A stretch of DNA of 64,000 nt from Amia ocellicauda (taxonomy: Eukaryota; Chordata; Actinopteri; Amiiformes; Amiidae), in assembly GCF_036373705.1 (NCBI RefSeq), contig NC_089851.1, positions 25,092,970 to 25,156,969 on the forward strand, in the 5' to 3' direction. Shown here one piece after another: positions 1 to 12,830 of the stretch (the first letter of the stretch is position 1; the number at the start of each line of letters is the position of its first letter). The notes under the pieces were generated by a model. The model had not been told where the DNA came from. It ran no database searches and saw only the letters and a list, made by a program, of their open reading frames with translations. A program made the position numbers and the translations under genes.

Positions 1-3000
1 CCAATCGGAGTGGAACAGAGAAGAGAGATGCCACACACAAAAATACTGTGATGGAGGTGAGTCAAGCATTATCTTCAAAAAACTATAATAAGATATTTTT
101 TACAGTAGTACTTTTTGGTGATACCTGATAATAAACCAAGCCCTGATGTTCAGACACTGGCTAGAGACAAAGGAAGAATCTCTTCTATCTCTTGGAAGTA
201 GCCAAACATCTTATCTCTTCCCCTTCTGCTTCCATTGCAATAAATACATAGAAAGTACTGGACCCATGAATTAAGTTATAGAACAGTAATCTTTCTTTGT
301 ACTAAAGGTGTCCTAATTATCTATATACATATGCCTTGAGCAAAGAAGGCAGTTGTGAAAAGCTCTGTTGTAAGAGGAAATTCAAATGAGAACTCAAAGG
401 GGAAGTGTCCTAGTGATGGAGGAAGATTCTGCTTTTAAATATATACACTCACCTAAAGAGCAACTTTGACTGAAATAACCACTCGTTACAACCGAGGTAT
501 GCAGCAAAGCATTTGTGAAGCCACAACACGTACAACCTTGAGGCGGATGGGCTACAACAGCAGAAGACCCCACCGGGTACCACTCATCTCCACTACAAAT
601 AGGAAAAAGAGGCTACAATTTGCACAAGCTAACCAAAATTGGACAGTTGAAGACTGGAAAAATGTTGCCTGGTCTGATGAGTCTCGATTTCTGTTGAGAC
701 GTTCAGATGGTAGAGTCAGAATTTGGCGTAAACAGAATGAGAACATGGATCCATCATGCCTTGTTACCACTGTACAGGCTGGTGGTGGTGGTGTAATGGT
801 GTGGGGGACGTTTTCTTGGCACACTTTAGGCCCCTTAGTGCCAATTGGGCATCGTTTAAATGCCACGGCCTACCTGAGCATTGTTTCTGACCATGTCCAT
901 CCCTTTATGACCACCATGTACCCATCCTCTGATGGCTACTTCCAGCAGGATAATGCACCATGTCACAAAGGTCGAATCATTTCAAATTGGTTTCTTGAAC
1001 ATGACAATGAGTTCACTGTACTAAACTGGCCCCCACAGTCACCAGATCTCAACCCAATAGAGCATCTTTGGGATGTGGTGGAACGGGAGCTTCGTGCCCT
1101 GGATGTGCATCCCACAAATCTCCATCAACTGCAAGATGCTATCCTATCAATATGGGCCAACATTTCTAAAGAATGCTTTCAGCACCTTGTTGAATCAATG
1201 CCACGTAGAATTAAGGCAGTTCTGAAGGCGAAAGGGGGTAAAACACAGTATTAGTATGGTGTTCCTAATAATCCTTTAGGTGAGTGTATATACATATTTC
1301 AAGTTCAATCACTTGACCTGGAGATCAACATTTCAGATATCCTTGTGACATTTACAGGAATAGAGTGGTCATGTGACAGCCACGGTTAAACTCCTTTACT
1401 ACTTTCTCAAGAAAGAAAGTCAACAAGACAAGGGTTGCTTCCCTTGTGACACACAAACTCGTTTTAATAAACAGTCATGAAGGGTAAATGTACATCTAAA
1501 TAAAGTAGTTCAAATGCTCTTTCTGTCCCTGTTGTACTTGTAATTGTTGTCCAGTGACATGATCTCTCTGCTTCTGTTCAGATTATTGAGTTGCCAAGAA
1601 AACCAGAAAAATGATCTTTTCTAGAAAATCTTTGCATAACCATTATTATTATTATTATTATTATGGAGCAATCTAAGTGAAGTACCTTGCTCAAGGGTAC
1701 AACAGCACTGCCCACCCAGGATTAGAACCCACAACCTAATCACTACTCCACAGTGCTGCCTAAAAGCACACATGTACTGGATTTAAAAGTACTTTAACAT
1801 TAGCGTAGTAATTTTTATTAAATCTGTAATCAGATATGTAGTGGATTTCACCATTTAAATTGCTATGTAAATGATGATGGCATCTCCACCAAGTATCAGC
1901 CAGGACATGTATTGTGTTGTGTTTCAACCATTATAAAATAATTTCAGTGGGATTAGTCAGAAGCTTTTCTAAAATTGTAATAAACATCCATACTTTTACT
2001 TTTATGGATTTGAAATTAAAGCAAAGACCTATTGGTTTCTTTTTTAGTTCATATTTAAGCCTTTTTTTAAATGCTATTGGAATAAAGATGTGTGGAAGTG
2101 CAATTCAGTTTGAGTAAATACCATTTAATTCTAAAGTAATTGAAATACACTGATATATCATCTGTACCAGTCACAGGCCAGAATATCTAAGCACTGATAT
2201 TTGTATACATACAGTGGCCTCTATATTTATTACAAGAAAATACAAATGTATATTTGGCATTTTTCTATGCAGAAAAAGTAATTAATTGTATAACATGTCG
2301 ATAGCATATCTGTCCAAAATATTTACATATGCTTTTAAAGAGCAATATAGTTCATGTTTGTAATTTGCATGGTTCGTCCTTGGCTGTAGTCAGTTAGAGT
2401 GAATTGATTTAATTCTGTATTTTCTGTTGAAGGACGGGGCTTCAAGCCGAGAAATAAAACAGAGATCCGCACGGCGCCAGTGCCCTGTGAGTGTCTCTCA
2501 GGGTTCCAGTGCTCAGAAAATCTCAACTGCGAGTATTGTGTTAAAATGCCACCATGCAGTCCTGGGCAAGGATTTTCAGAAGGAGGTAATGCACAACAAG
2601 GCCATTCACTTTCTTTTCTGAGACTTTCTCCTTCTGGTTCTTAGGTATTTTTCTGCTCCTTTAGGGGTTTTCTGTTTAGATACAGATCACTGATTACTCC
2701 CACTATATAGATAGATACTGATATTATTTATAGTGCAAGGCCATTTAAACTACTTAAATATACTATTGTTTTCTGTTTGCCTTCATAGAACACCCAGAGA
2801 TTATTTTGTGTTTCTAGATACTTTTGGAAGCAAACACACATTCACTTTAAAACTTTTACTTTGAAAATGATAGTTTGCAATATATTTCAATAATGAATTA
2901 GTACTTGACAATGAGAAGAAGCACAGACTGACACGCCTGCTCTCTGCACTGTATCCAGCTTTTTAAGATGTAAATATTTTGTAAACTTTTTTTTACACAA

Positions 3001-4733
3001 TGAATAAAATGTGTCCTGTAGAAAAAGGGCATTTAATACATTTAAGGTTTTTATCAGGAACACCAAAACAAACTATTAAGAATACAACTAGCTCCACTGT
3101 ATGAACTATTCTGAAACAGTTGTGAAACAAAATTAGTCACAGAGAAAAAATTAAGAAATAAGGGAAAACTATTTGGCAGATGACTATTAGGCACGAATGC
3201 ACAATAATAACTTGGTATTTTACTTAACTTGAAAAAGCAATTACATTATACATATCATGGCTCCATATTACAGTTGCTTACTGTTAGCTTAGTGCAGATT
3301 TTTCTTTACAAACAGTAGCACTTCTGCTGGGTCGCAGATAAGCCTGTTCCACTTCTCATTAGGGTTATTGTAATCTGCCATACGCTGTCAACACAGCTGC
3401 AGATGGCAGAGAGAAACTTATCTGCACCTTCACTCCAAATGGGAAAATTGCTTTTGGGAAAATGTCTGATTGTCCAATGTAGTAAATTTCATTAAACCCT
3501 TTCTAATTTATTTGATTGTGCTTTAGGTAATGATAGTTGTTTGGGATTTTTCCTGTTCTAAATCTCTTTTTTCTGGCTATCTTGAAGTAGTCATTGTATT
3601 CAGGGACGTGGCGCATCTTGTGCTGATCTGTTAAGTGTGTTGTTATTAATTTTACTGCCATTAATATTTGCATTACACAGCTTGCAATCAACTGTTCTGG
3701 TGCATGTCACAAAAATACACTACTGTCTCATGGTTTACATCACACCGTGACACCTGGCATAAGTATCTATAAACATTATCTACTACAATGACCAAAAAAA
3801 GACAATAGCTGTTCTTCCTTCATTGGTGCTGATTTAATAACAAACCAATGCACCCCTAACACATATTTTTCATCCACAGCAGCAGGCTGTGTGAATTGTT
3901 CCAATGGCTTCTTCTCAAATGTCTCCTCCCCAACAGAGCCCTGCAGACCCTGGACTGAGTGAGTGCCCTTTTACGCTTCCTTTTTTAGTATAGATCAACA
4001 TCACAGATTTGCAATTGTTCATTGCACCTGCTTCAGCACACAAAATGCGGCTACAGTTTTAGATTGCCTTCATTTTGACTTTAACTACCAAGTATCTCGA
4101 GTAGTTTATTCTGCCTGGTTTTCCTCAATGTAATTTGCAGGTCAAGGGAAAACACTGCTTTAAATGCTCCCGCAGACTTACCGCTGTGTGGTATTGTGAC
4201 TAATCACTGAACCACTTCCCCTGGAAAGAGTTTTTGCCAGTTATTTTTGTGGTGAATGCCAGACTGCGACAATTGAAGCTCATGAAAATAGAAAAGGCAA
4301 GTCAGCACATTTTTTTTTTTATTTCCACCAGTTGCAAAGCACTTGGAAAGACTGAAGATCAGCCTGGAAATGCAAAAAAAGATGTGATATGTGGGACTGT
4401 CATTCCACCAGTTCCAGGTATGCATTTTGTTTGCCTGTGTCTTGTATCTGCTCAGTTATGATCTATGGTGCTTATTACAGAGGACATGGCCTGTCTTTAA
4501 TGAAGTGCGTGTGAATCAGAGCCCAAATGCAAGTCCTTTTACTGTAACTTCTGTCTGATGAACAAAAAAACTAAAATCAGAAAACTATTTAAATACGTTG
4601 TATTTTATTTTAATAATCAACATTTTTATTTGATACCTCTTTCCTTAGAATAATTCATTGTAGTATGCCAAGTAGGAGAAAGCAAAATGAATTTGTTGTA
4701 AAGTATAGAGGTATAGTACAACATGGAACAAAC

Positions 4734-4785
<52 letters not shown>

Positions 4786-5811
4786 CTACTTTAGGAAAAT
4801 TCCAATATCAAATTATCAAGCACATTTACTGTGGTAAAGCTTCCAAAGGTTTGACTCCATTCTATGGTGCTATCTAGAGACATTCTTAGCTGATTGCTGA
4901 AGTGCAAACATACATGACGTGACTCCTATTGATCACGCCTCATACGGTGCTGTGAGGAGTATCTGCACAGTCCAAAATGTAATCTTTTCATTGAAGTGTA
5001 TCTTCAACATAACACAGAAGATAAGTGTACAAAATATATTTTAAATGTACCTTCTTGGAAACTAAAAAGGAGACTAAATATGTACTCAAAAAGGTAGGAT
5101 CAAGTTTCATTGTCACCACACATGCTTCTGTTTATTAAGTCTTTGCTGTTATATCAATCTATAGAAGTTATACAGCTCAGCGTAAGTGTCAGACACTCTA
5201 AATGAGTATTTGTAGATTTGAAAAGCATAAAATGTTTTAAGCATAACATTTTGTAAGATAGCGCTTCACAGCATTTGACCATGCTTCTTGCATTACTAAT
5301 ACTTGTATTATTGATTGTTTTCCTCCTTGCTCCCTTTCCCGTAGCCCTTGACTGTGACCCTACATCTTGACGGCACTTAGCTTTTACTTTCCAGCATGTA
5401 TGACCTCACTTACTGTACTTACCTGTGTATCTGGAAGTTCTAAAATGTATTACATTTTTAATTGCTTTGTTTAATGTAAATTTGAATTTGTGATGTTTGA
5501 TGCCTTGTACTTAACTGTATTTTTGCACTTTGTTTTGCACTTATGTTGTAAGTTACCCTGGATAAGGGCATCTGCCAAGAAATAAAAATAATAATAATAA
5601 AATAATTTAATTTTCCTTTCTTCATTTCATTTTAGGAAACTCAGCATTATGGGGACTAGTGGCAGGTTTATCAGTGATAATTGTGATATCAATGGTCATC
5701 CTGTTCCTAGTCTGCTATAAGCTTAAACCTCTTTCTGGTAAGTGGTATCCTATAACAAATACAATAACAACAATAACATACTGAAAAATAACAAACAAAA
5801 TAATAATTGTA

Positions 5812-5866
<55 letters not shown>

Positions 5867-8800
5867 AAATAATAATAATAATTCTTATATATATGTGTTT
5901 TTTGTTTTCATTATTATTAATGAAAGAAAATAAAAGTCATGAAAACGTAACTGTAACTTAACTTAAGTTCAGCATAGGGTTTTATTCATTTCGTTGGTAA
6001 TCTGACAGGCAATATAGTATGTTACCAAAATAGTGCTTCTCTGACATTATTGCACCTATTTTCCCCACAGACAATTTCCGATCCTGTGTTCTAAATTTGA
6101 AAAGAAGCCGGAAACAACAGGTGAGGGAAATATGCAAATCTATAATTGGATCTATATATACACATTAGGCTATTTTAAATCCAATTGGTGTATTTAATCT
6201 TATGGTTTGCCTCAGCAAATGCTAGTTAAACAATCACATTCAAATAAGCCAAATAAAGAAAAATACTGTCCATGACTAAATAAAGAATGAGAGAAAGAAG
6301 AACTAAGCACCTTGCAGCATAAGTATATTGTTGGGCATCACATTTCAAATCTTAAAATGAATAATGTCACTGTTTTGTAGATGAAAATAATGTATTTTGT
6401 GTGGCACACTGCACAATGTAACTAATTAACAATGATATCCCATTATTTGTTATAATTGTAACAAAGATTTTTTAAATGATTATAAAACATAGGTATAAAA
6501 TGTGTAAGTGACTGCTATGAAGAAAAATATATGAAAAGGTTAGTCAACAGGTAGTCTTTAAAAAAGCACTTTGACAATTAATTGATTGTCACTCAGCTTA
6601 GTTTGTCAAAATTGAGCAGCACTGAGCATTTCTGACCAAGACAGACTTTCAATTTGACATTTTTCGTTCTCTGTTTTACAAAGGAGACATCATCTTCCTT
6701 CAAACACGGGATTCAAGACTGTTCCAGATCTGAAAACACGTACCTAATCCAAAATGATGAGAAGATACCGAATTGTGGAAACACATGTTTAAATGAAATG
6801 ACAGCGCTAGCTCAACCAGATGAAGATTCACAACTGACAGGAAACCACAGTGAACAATCGGCGTCTGAACCCTCACTTCCCACTACGTCCAGTTCCTGTA
6901 GCTGTGTGCTGTCTTTGAAAGAGCCCATGGAGGTCGGAGAGAATGAGGACTGTAGCCAAGTCGTGGCGACAGGTATTTCAAGAAACTGCTCATGTGGAAA
7001 CGACAGTGTGACCTGGGAAGTCAAAGCCTTCCAAGGGGATTGCTTATATAGCAGTTTGTGCTGCGAGAGTGCAGTCGCAAGTCAAGGCTGTGCGAACAAT
7101 AACAGACACAATGAGCCCTGCTGCTGCAGCGTTGACTCTCTGAATGGCCCAGTTCAGTCTTCACTCAGTGACAATTTTGAATGTATTTCCCTTGACGACT
7201 GCAATGAACAGAACCCTCATGCAGAGAGTAATCAACAGGCCCCCGACTCCCAGTTTCCCAAATACTGCTCAGATCCTCCTTTAGCATCTGGTAAGTACTT
7301 TCTAACTTTGAGTTTCACAAATTGTATTACAGATAAGCATTATTCAGTCCTATAATACAAGTTAGATAGCCTCAGTGTGAATGACACCTGACAATGGCAC
7401 TCAAATTATAACTTGTAAGTTTAAATACCCTTTAGTATCTGAACCATAAAATACACTAGTTCGGCCATGAGACATACACAGTTTATCCAACACGTGGTGA
7501 GTTATACTGCAAGCCTCTTTTGGTAGCTTACTCTTTCCTCCTTCATATTTTACCTCTCAAATGTAAATGTCATGTTGGAAATTGGAATGATCACAGATAT
7601 TCTAAATATTTTTAAATATAATTTTCTTCTTCTTGTCTGAGCAAGAAATCCTTCTGTTTTAATGCTACTCGGGTTTGAAATGATTTTCAAAATCCGCAGC
7701 TCTACAGAACTAGTTCCCTTGAATGATTTTGGGTCTAATTAGATAGCCAACTCAAAGTTGTTCTTGTTATGCTTGATTGTATGTTTATGTACATGTGTCT
7801 GTTGTGTGTTGTATTTCCTTATACTAGCCTATGTTTCATTCCTCTCCTAACTTTGTAGCCCCACTAAAAATGATGTTTCGGTCTCAATTGGGCTTTCCTG
7901 CATAAATAAAGGTTTTGATTGATTGATTGAAATAATGGCAGTTCAGCAAATAACATTTACCAAAATGTACTAATCCAAGCAGCTGCATTCGAATAGCTGA
8001 CCCTGATGACTGTGTGGAAACGTCCTTGACTTTGTTTTCAAAAATACTTAACAGAGCTTGAAAAATTCTTGAAGCGGCCATATTCTCATTTAATACAATA
8101 TGTGAGCTTCTGTGTTGAAATTATTTATGGTCATTACAATGAAAATAGGATATTTTCAACAAGGCCGATCCTGTGGCTGTAACATTTGAAAATGTGTCTG
8201 ATTGAACTCCAAATAAGCCACTAATTTCTAATTTCTAGTTCCTCTACATTGGCATAACCTTTCAATTCAGAGATTTGCCTTACTAAAAGTTACTGTGTCA
8301 CCTGTTTACCCAGTCTGAAACTTCATTTTGTATTCATATTAAAAAAATATTGAGTTTGCTTGAAGCAAAGTGAACAAACTTTGCTACATCCTGGGATATT
8401 TTTTGCAACGTTGTGAAACACTTGATGATGATTAAGTAATAGATGAACACTTAGTCACTGGACTTCTGAAGCCGGTCTGTATGAGTGGATATAGATATTA
8501 TTAAACTTAGGAAGCACATTCTGTCTGCGTAGTAAAACAGGAACCTAGTAAAATGTGTGATGTCGAAATCCATGGTCTTGAATGGAAGCAAAACTTTTTT
8601 TTTTCCCAGGCCTGATTCGAAAGATAACTACATTTTAAGAACATAAGAAAGTTTAGAGATGAGAGGAGGCCATTCGTCCCATCATGTTAGTTTGATGTCC
8701 ATTAGTGATCCAAAGATTTTGGTCTGAATTCCTAATAAACAAAAAAAATCACATACATACTGAATTTAACATTTTTAAAGACTGATTTGAAAAACGATTG

Positions 8801-11148
8801 TTGTGGGTCAGTGCCAGGCATACTGTCTTGATAATCCTGTTTCTAAAATAGCTCCATTGAACTGCTAAATGTTGTTAATCGATTTACAGTCTTAGACTCA
8901 TACACGCATGCTGCAGTGACCCCAACAACCATATTAACAACTGCAGTTGCTTTTACACATGCAGACCTTTTGTAACTGATATTAGCACACTTATCTTAAT
9001 AACTGAACCAATGGCTAAAATTGATGTATAGCATCAAATGTGGTTAGCCAACCAAACGGAATTAATAAACATGCTTTTTCACAGGCAGCCAATTTCGAAT
9101 TTGAGCCCCATGCAGCCAATTTCATTGCATTACCAACTTGATTTGGTCAAGCATTTGTAAATACTAAATGTGATGGATAGTTATCTTTCAAGTTGGAAGC
9201 ACTGCCCAAGGGGCAGGGGTTTCTGTGCACTTCACTAGGAACCTATTCGAAAATGTCCAGAGCTGTAGGAGATCTCGCTCTCTCAGATTGCTGGGATCGA
9301 GCTCTGCTACGCCTTCCCTTCAGTGTGTGTAGGCCTCGGTTTTAGGCCCCCACTTCGGCTGGTGGCCTCGGCTCCCTCGTACCCCGGACCCCACATGAAT
9401 GTTCCTGTTGCCACGCGATACATATTGTTGTTTTCAGCTCGGCTACTCTGTGACTAGCCGGCTGTGTATTATATTGTATTTCAGTGGGTCTGTGGCCCCG
9501 TTCCTGTTGGATCAGGGGTCCACTGCCATGATAATGCACGGAGGCCGTACAAGTTGCTTGATTGCCTGCGCCAGATATTGTGCAAGTAGATTATGGCCTC
9601 ACTACTAGCTGCACTTGTAGAGCAGCCGGCCTTGCTATTGTAAGAGGAGGGCATAAGAGTTAACCTCTGTAGCCCCGCAGTGCCCGGTAGAGTGTGACAG
9701 TGGTCCACACTCCTGGGCGGCCCAGTTGTGGCCCTACGGGGCCCCTGAGGTTACAGTCTGGAGTTGTGTTGCCGAGGTCCCCTAGTGGTGCACCTCGGGG
9801 CAGGCTCTCTTATCAGCTTGCTGCCTCCTCCCTTGCGACGGTTTTGTTATACAGTAACCCCTCCCCCTTGGGCAGTGCTTCCGACCTGAAAGATAACAAT
9901 AGATTATCGTGCGGAAGTCCTAGCTCCTGGCAAAAGAGGATGAACCTGCGCAGACGTCACGTTTTTTAGAACAGGAAGTGGAAGTGACCTGTTCTGAGTG
10001 ATGAGCGCAGGGGCCAATGGCAGCTTTGATAGAGTGACGTTTTGATCGGGTTCCTATGGATGTGCTCAGAAACCCCTCCCCCTTAGGCAGTGCTTCCTTT
10101 TTCAGATAACCAGGGTTGCATTTGCAACCTATCAATTTTTCCACAATTCAAAAGCTCATGAGTGTAGGTTTACAGTGCCTACAGAACACAATACACGTTA
10201 CATACAAGAGAAGGCAATTCAGCCACACTTGCATGCTTATTTGTAGTAGTAGCTAATCTACCACAGTATTTCATCCAGACACACAGAGAGACAGTCTGAA
10301 ATATCGTACATGACTTTGTATTGATTCATAAATTGCCACATCCCTTTTTATAAAGAAGTGCCTCCTGTTTCCAGTGAGAGACACATCTGCTGTGTCATTT
10401 TGATGTATGACCCCGTGTCCTATTTTCATTGTTGAATTTTAACCGGTTTATTGATGGAGAATGTTGAAATGTTGAATCATCTCTGTTGAAAACTAGAGAC
10501 ACAATTCCTTTGCCTTTGCTGAATAAGGCATTTTGTGGAAGACAGGATTCCTAGTAGTTATTTTTTCCTGGGGAGAAATTATATTTTTTCTGGGCTAACA
10601 TAAAATGATTCAATTGCATTATTATTTTAACCTTACATTATTTTCCCTATGTATTTTCTTCTTTTTTAATAGGTGTCTGATGTTTTCAAAGCATTTCAAA
10701 TTCTAGGAGTTGAGTAATGTTTTATATAAAAATAAGAGTCATATTTGTATCTTTACACAGTTTAATATTATCAATACTTCTGTATCCATTTGGTATTATA
10801 AATTGTCATTTATGTTTTTCAGGCAACGTGACAGGAAGCAATAACACCACATTCATTTCAAATGGACAAGTTATGAACTTCAGCGGGGAAGTCATAGTTG
10901 TGTACGTCAGTCGGGACTCTCAGAGCAGCCCTGGAGTAGCAGAGAGCTTCTCAAGTCCTGTTCAGGAGGAGAGCAATGGTGACACTCCTATGGAAGACCA
11001 CAAACCAAAGGAGGACAGTGTAGTCCAGGAGAACATGGCCCACCCTTTGCAAGAGGAAACACAGCAAAGGAAAGCAGGAGCCCTCAGGAACTCAGGAATA
11101 CCAGTGCAGGAGGAGAGCAATGAATGGACACCACATAAATGCGTTTAA
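1..11148 (+). CDS. tnfrsf11a: TNFRSF11A (RANK), receptor for RANKL, 5'-partial
   Basis: RANK is a type I TNF-receptor-family protein that signals through TRAFs to NF-kB in osteoclast precursors and immune cells. Visible exons: 1-56, 2433-2585, 3880-3958, 4332-4417, 5636-5737, 6071-6120, 6684-7290 and 10823-11148. All joins keep phase and have GT-AG borders, giving about 485 residues after the cut start. The first four exons encode cysteine-rich repeats (CHTQKYCDG, then CECLSGFQC, then [19 protein letters not shown]). Exon 5 encodes the transmembrane helix ([20 protein letters not shown]). The long tail exon has PMEVGE, a TRAF6-type PxExx(acidic) site. The last exon holds the family hallmark [13 protein letters not shown]...GQVMNF, the IVVY motif, and three PxQEE TRAF2/5-type sites. 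The signal peptide and first repeats lie upstream of the window. Introns carry a Tc1 remnant and a DIRS fragment. The identification is firm because the last exon matches human RANK closely. Confidence 0.95.
440..1292 (+). mobile_element. Tc1/mariner element, 5'-deleted, in a TNFRSF11A intron
   Basis: Perfect 19-bp terminal inverted repeats (TATATACACTCACCTAAAG at 440-458, its complement at 1274-1292) bound an 853-bp element. The open frame at 466-1254 (262 aa) holds the whole DDE catalytic part: [15 protein letters not shown] and [11 protein letters not shown], that is, DD34E. The left TIR joins directly to transposase codons, so the helix-turn-helix DNA-binding half and the rest of the left end are gone. 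It cannot be autonomous. The surviving frame has no stop, suggesting a fairly young insertion. Confidence 0.93.
1641..1765. repeat. ATT microsatellite plus SINE/LINE-like repeat fragment
   Basis: An (ATT)n run at 1641-1664 is followed by a segment ending in CACTACTCCACAGTGCTGCC. The same ending (CACTACTCCACAGTGCTGCCC) occurs at about 42671-42691, with similar preceding text on lost or odd entries of accessioned repeats in fish. The two copies within the window show it is a dispersed repeat. Confidence 0.6.
4731..4783. repeat. AAT trinucleotide microsatellite
   Basis: About 17 uninterrupted AAT units in the TNFRSF11A intron after the fourth visible exon. Confidence 0.95.
5330..5602 (+). repeat. 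SINE/LINE 3' end with AAT tail, copy 1
   Basis: The end of this segment (TTGCACTTATGTTGTAAGT, then CCCTGGATAAGGGC, TCTGCCAAGAAATAAAAATA and AAT repeats) is repeated at 60930-61090. It is a widespread fish repeat tail. It finishes about 35 bp before the RANK transmembrane exon. Confidence 0.65.
5811..5877. repeat. AAT trinucleotide microsatellite
   Basis: Some 20 AAT/TAA units with one interruption (ACAAAT), immediately after the transmembrane exon of TNFRSF11A. Confidence 0.95.
7770..7930 (+). repeat. Possible retroposon 3' end with TTGA tail
   Basis: A segment ending TTTCCTGCATAAATAAAGG and then a (TTGA)n simple tail looks like the 3' end of a LINE or SINE. No second copy is seen in the window. 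Confidence 0.35.
8636..8715 (+). repeat. Dispersed SINE-like repeat, copy 1
   Basis: Contains GAGGAGGCCATTCGTCCCAT, CATGTTAGTTTGATGTCCAT and GTGATCCAAAGAT. The same blocks occur at 41605-41690 and 50490-50560, so this is a dispersed family with at least three copies here. Confidence 0.65.
9180..10133 (+). mobile_element. DIRS-type retroelement fragment (terminal regions only)
   Basis: The left end (GGAAGCACTGCCCAAGG near 9196) and right end (CCTTAGGCAGTGCTTCC near 10081) are inverted copies. A third, internal inverted copy sits near 9870-9905. Positions 9690-9905 match, in reverse, 36890-37110 of the DIRS-type element described below, and 9945-10090 match 40440-40573. No recombinase, RT or RNase H frame is present. 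It therefore looks like a non-autonomous or internally deleted copy lying in the last intron of TNFRSF11A. It is clearly more GC-rich than the surrounding intron. Confidence 0.7.
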
Positions 11149-12830
11149 GATATAGTGTTTTTGTGGCTTTGTAAATACTCATTACTGAAGCTTCTAAAAC
11201 ATCCAGTCAGCAAGTGGAAGGAAATTTGTGATAAGAACCTACTCCTGGACATCTTGTAAATTCTGTTCACAATATTATTTTATTTTTGGCTTGCTTTAAA
11301 ACTCAAGGGGCAAGTTTGAAATACGTTAAATGCTATGCATTTGTTTACTAAACAGAAGCTAATGTGTATATATGTATATATATATATATATATAGTAATT
11401 CCAGGTCAGTTATGTTTACCATTAATAGTACTGGTAAAGACGTGTTGACAAATCAATGACTGTTTGATTGAAATATTGCAATGAAATGAAATTGTTTAGT
11501 GTGATGTTCTTACTGAGAAAGCTGTTGTAAATTCCTTTAGCATATTAAAATTGTCACAGGGAAGAAATACACTAGATACAATGTTAAACACATTCTGTCA
11601 AAAAAACTTTACTTGGACAAGGTAAATAAACATACCCAGATGAGTGTATGGAAATAGACTTTCAACTGAAGTTGTGCTAGAGCAACCCTTATAAAGGTTT
11701 TACTGTTGTGTACTGCAGAAGATTTGCAGTAACCGTGTGTGACATATCGGTAAGGTATGGAGAGTTATAGTAAACCATGATAAAACTGTGGGATGAAGTG
11801 AGTGAATGCTTTGTATATGCAATTGCAATAGTACAGTGAAAATGTACTGTGTTTCTAGAGGTATTTGGTCTTAATGGACTTTAAATTCAGTGGAGTCTGT
11901 GCCTTTAATCAGGGAAGAGAACACTGCCAAGAATTGGGAAAGGCCTTAAGTAACAGAAATAAAATAACCCCCGATGTAATCCCATGAAAATGTGTTCTTG
12001 AAAAAGCTACCTCCAGAACAAAACCTCCAAAAGGTAATTTTAAATGTTTAAAGTGCAAATGTAGAAAACTACAGTTTCAAAATCATCACGTCAACCTTGC
12101 ACATGACTGCAGACATGGGGTATTCACACATCCCTTCATTGAAAAATCAAAGAGCTGTGCATTTTGATTTTGTATTGTTTAATGTTTATAAATGTTTTTG
12201 GTCAATGCTGTTTTAATTTGATTACTTACTGATATGTTGTGTGAATGCACATTGTTCTTTGCCACAGTTCTGAAACTTTCTGACTGTTTGAAAAGCTTCT
12301 GCAACATCTTGGTTTTTAAGCAGGTCTATGAGATGACCTATTCAAGAGAAACAGCTGTTTAAACAGCTAAACCGCTATTGTTTTGGGCTAAAAAGGGGCT
12401 GGTTTTGTGTTGGGAAGTATCTAGTGTTAAATAAATGACAGCAGCATGCACCCAGTGGTGGCAGTGCAGTTCAAACATATCAAATCAAAAAACAAAGCAT
12501 GGGCAATTATATCTTTCATCTTAATAGTTTTATTTTCATTGCAATTAACAAACAATCACTGCCTTGAACCTGTATAATGTTAATTACAAATGTAAAGAAG
12601 ATTATCAAAAATATGAAGTACAGCAAACAGGAAGGTATGACGGAATTGTTCCTGGACAGCATGTGACTATGAAGTATCATTCTTGGTAAACATTTATTTT
12701 AAGTTATGTATTATGGGAATTTACTAATGTGTAGTGTAGCTTGTGACTTCTTTTATGTTGTTGATTTATTTTTAGTAACTTAAAACTGAATAAATGTTAC
12801 ATTTATACTGAACTTTACACATGAAGACTA
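11149..12830 (+). other. tnfrsf11a: Probable 3' UTR of TNFRSF11A
   Basis: AT-rich sequence after the RANK stop, with a TA-dinucleotide run at about 11366-11394 and an AATAAA at about 12790 that could be a polyadenylation signal. The UTR end is inferred, not proven; no other coding signal is seen here. Confidence 0.4.

Noticed and set aside
552..866. Minus-strand 104-residue frame
   Set aside because: Shadow of the Tc1 transposase on the other strand.
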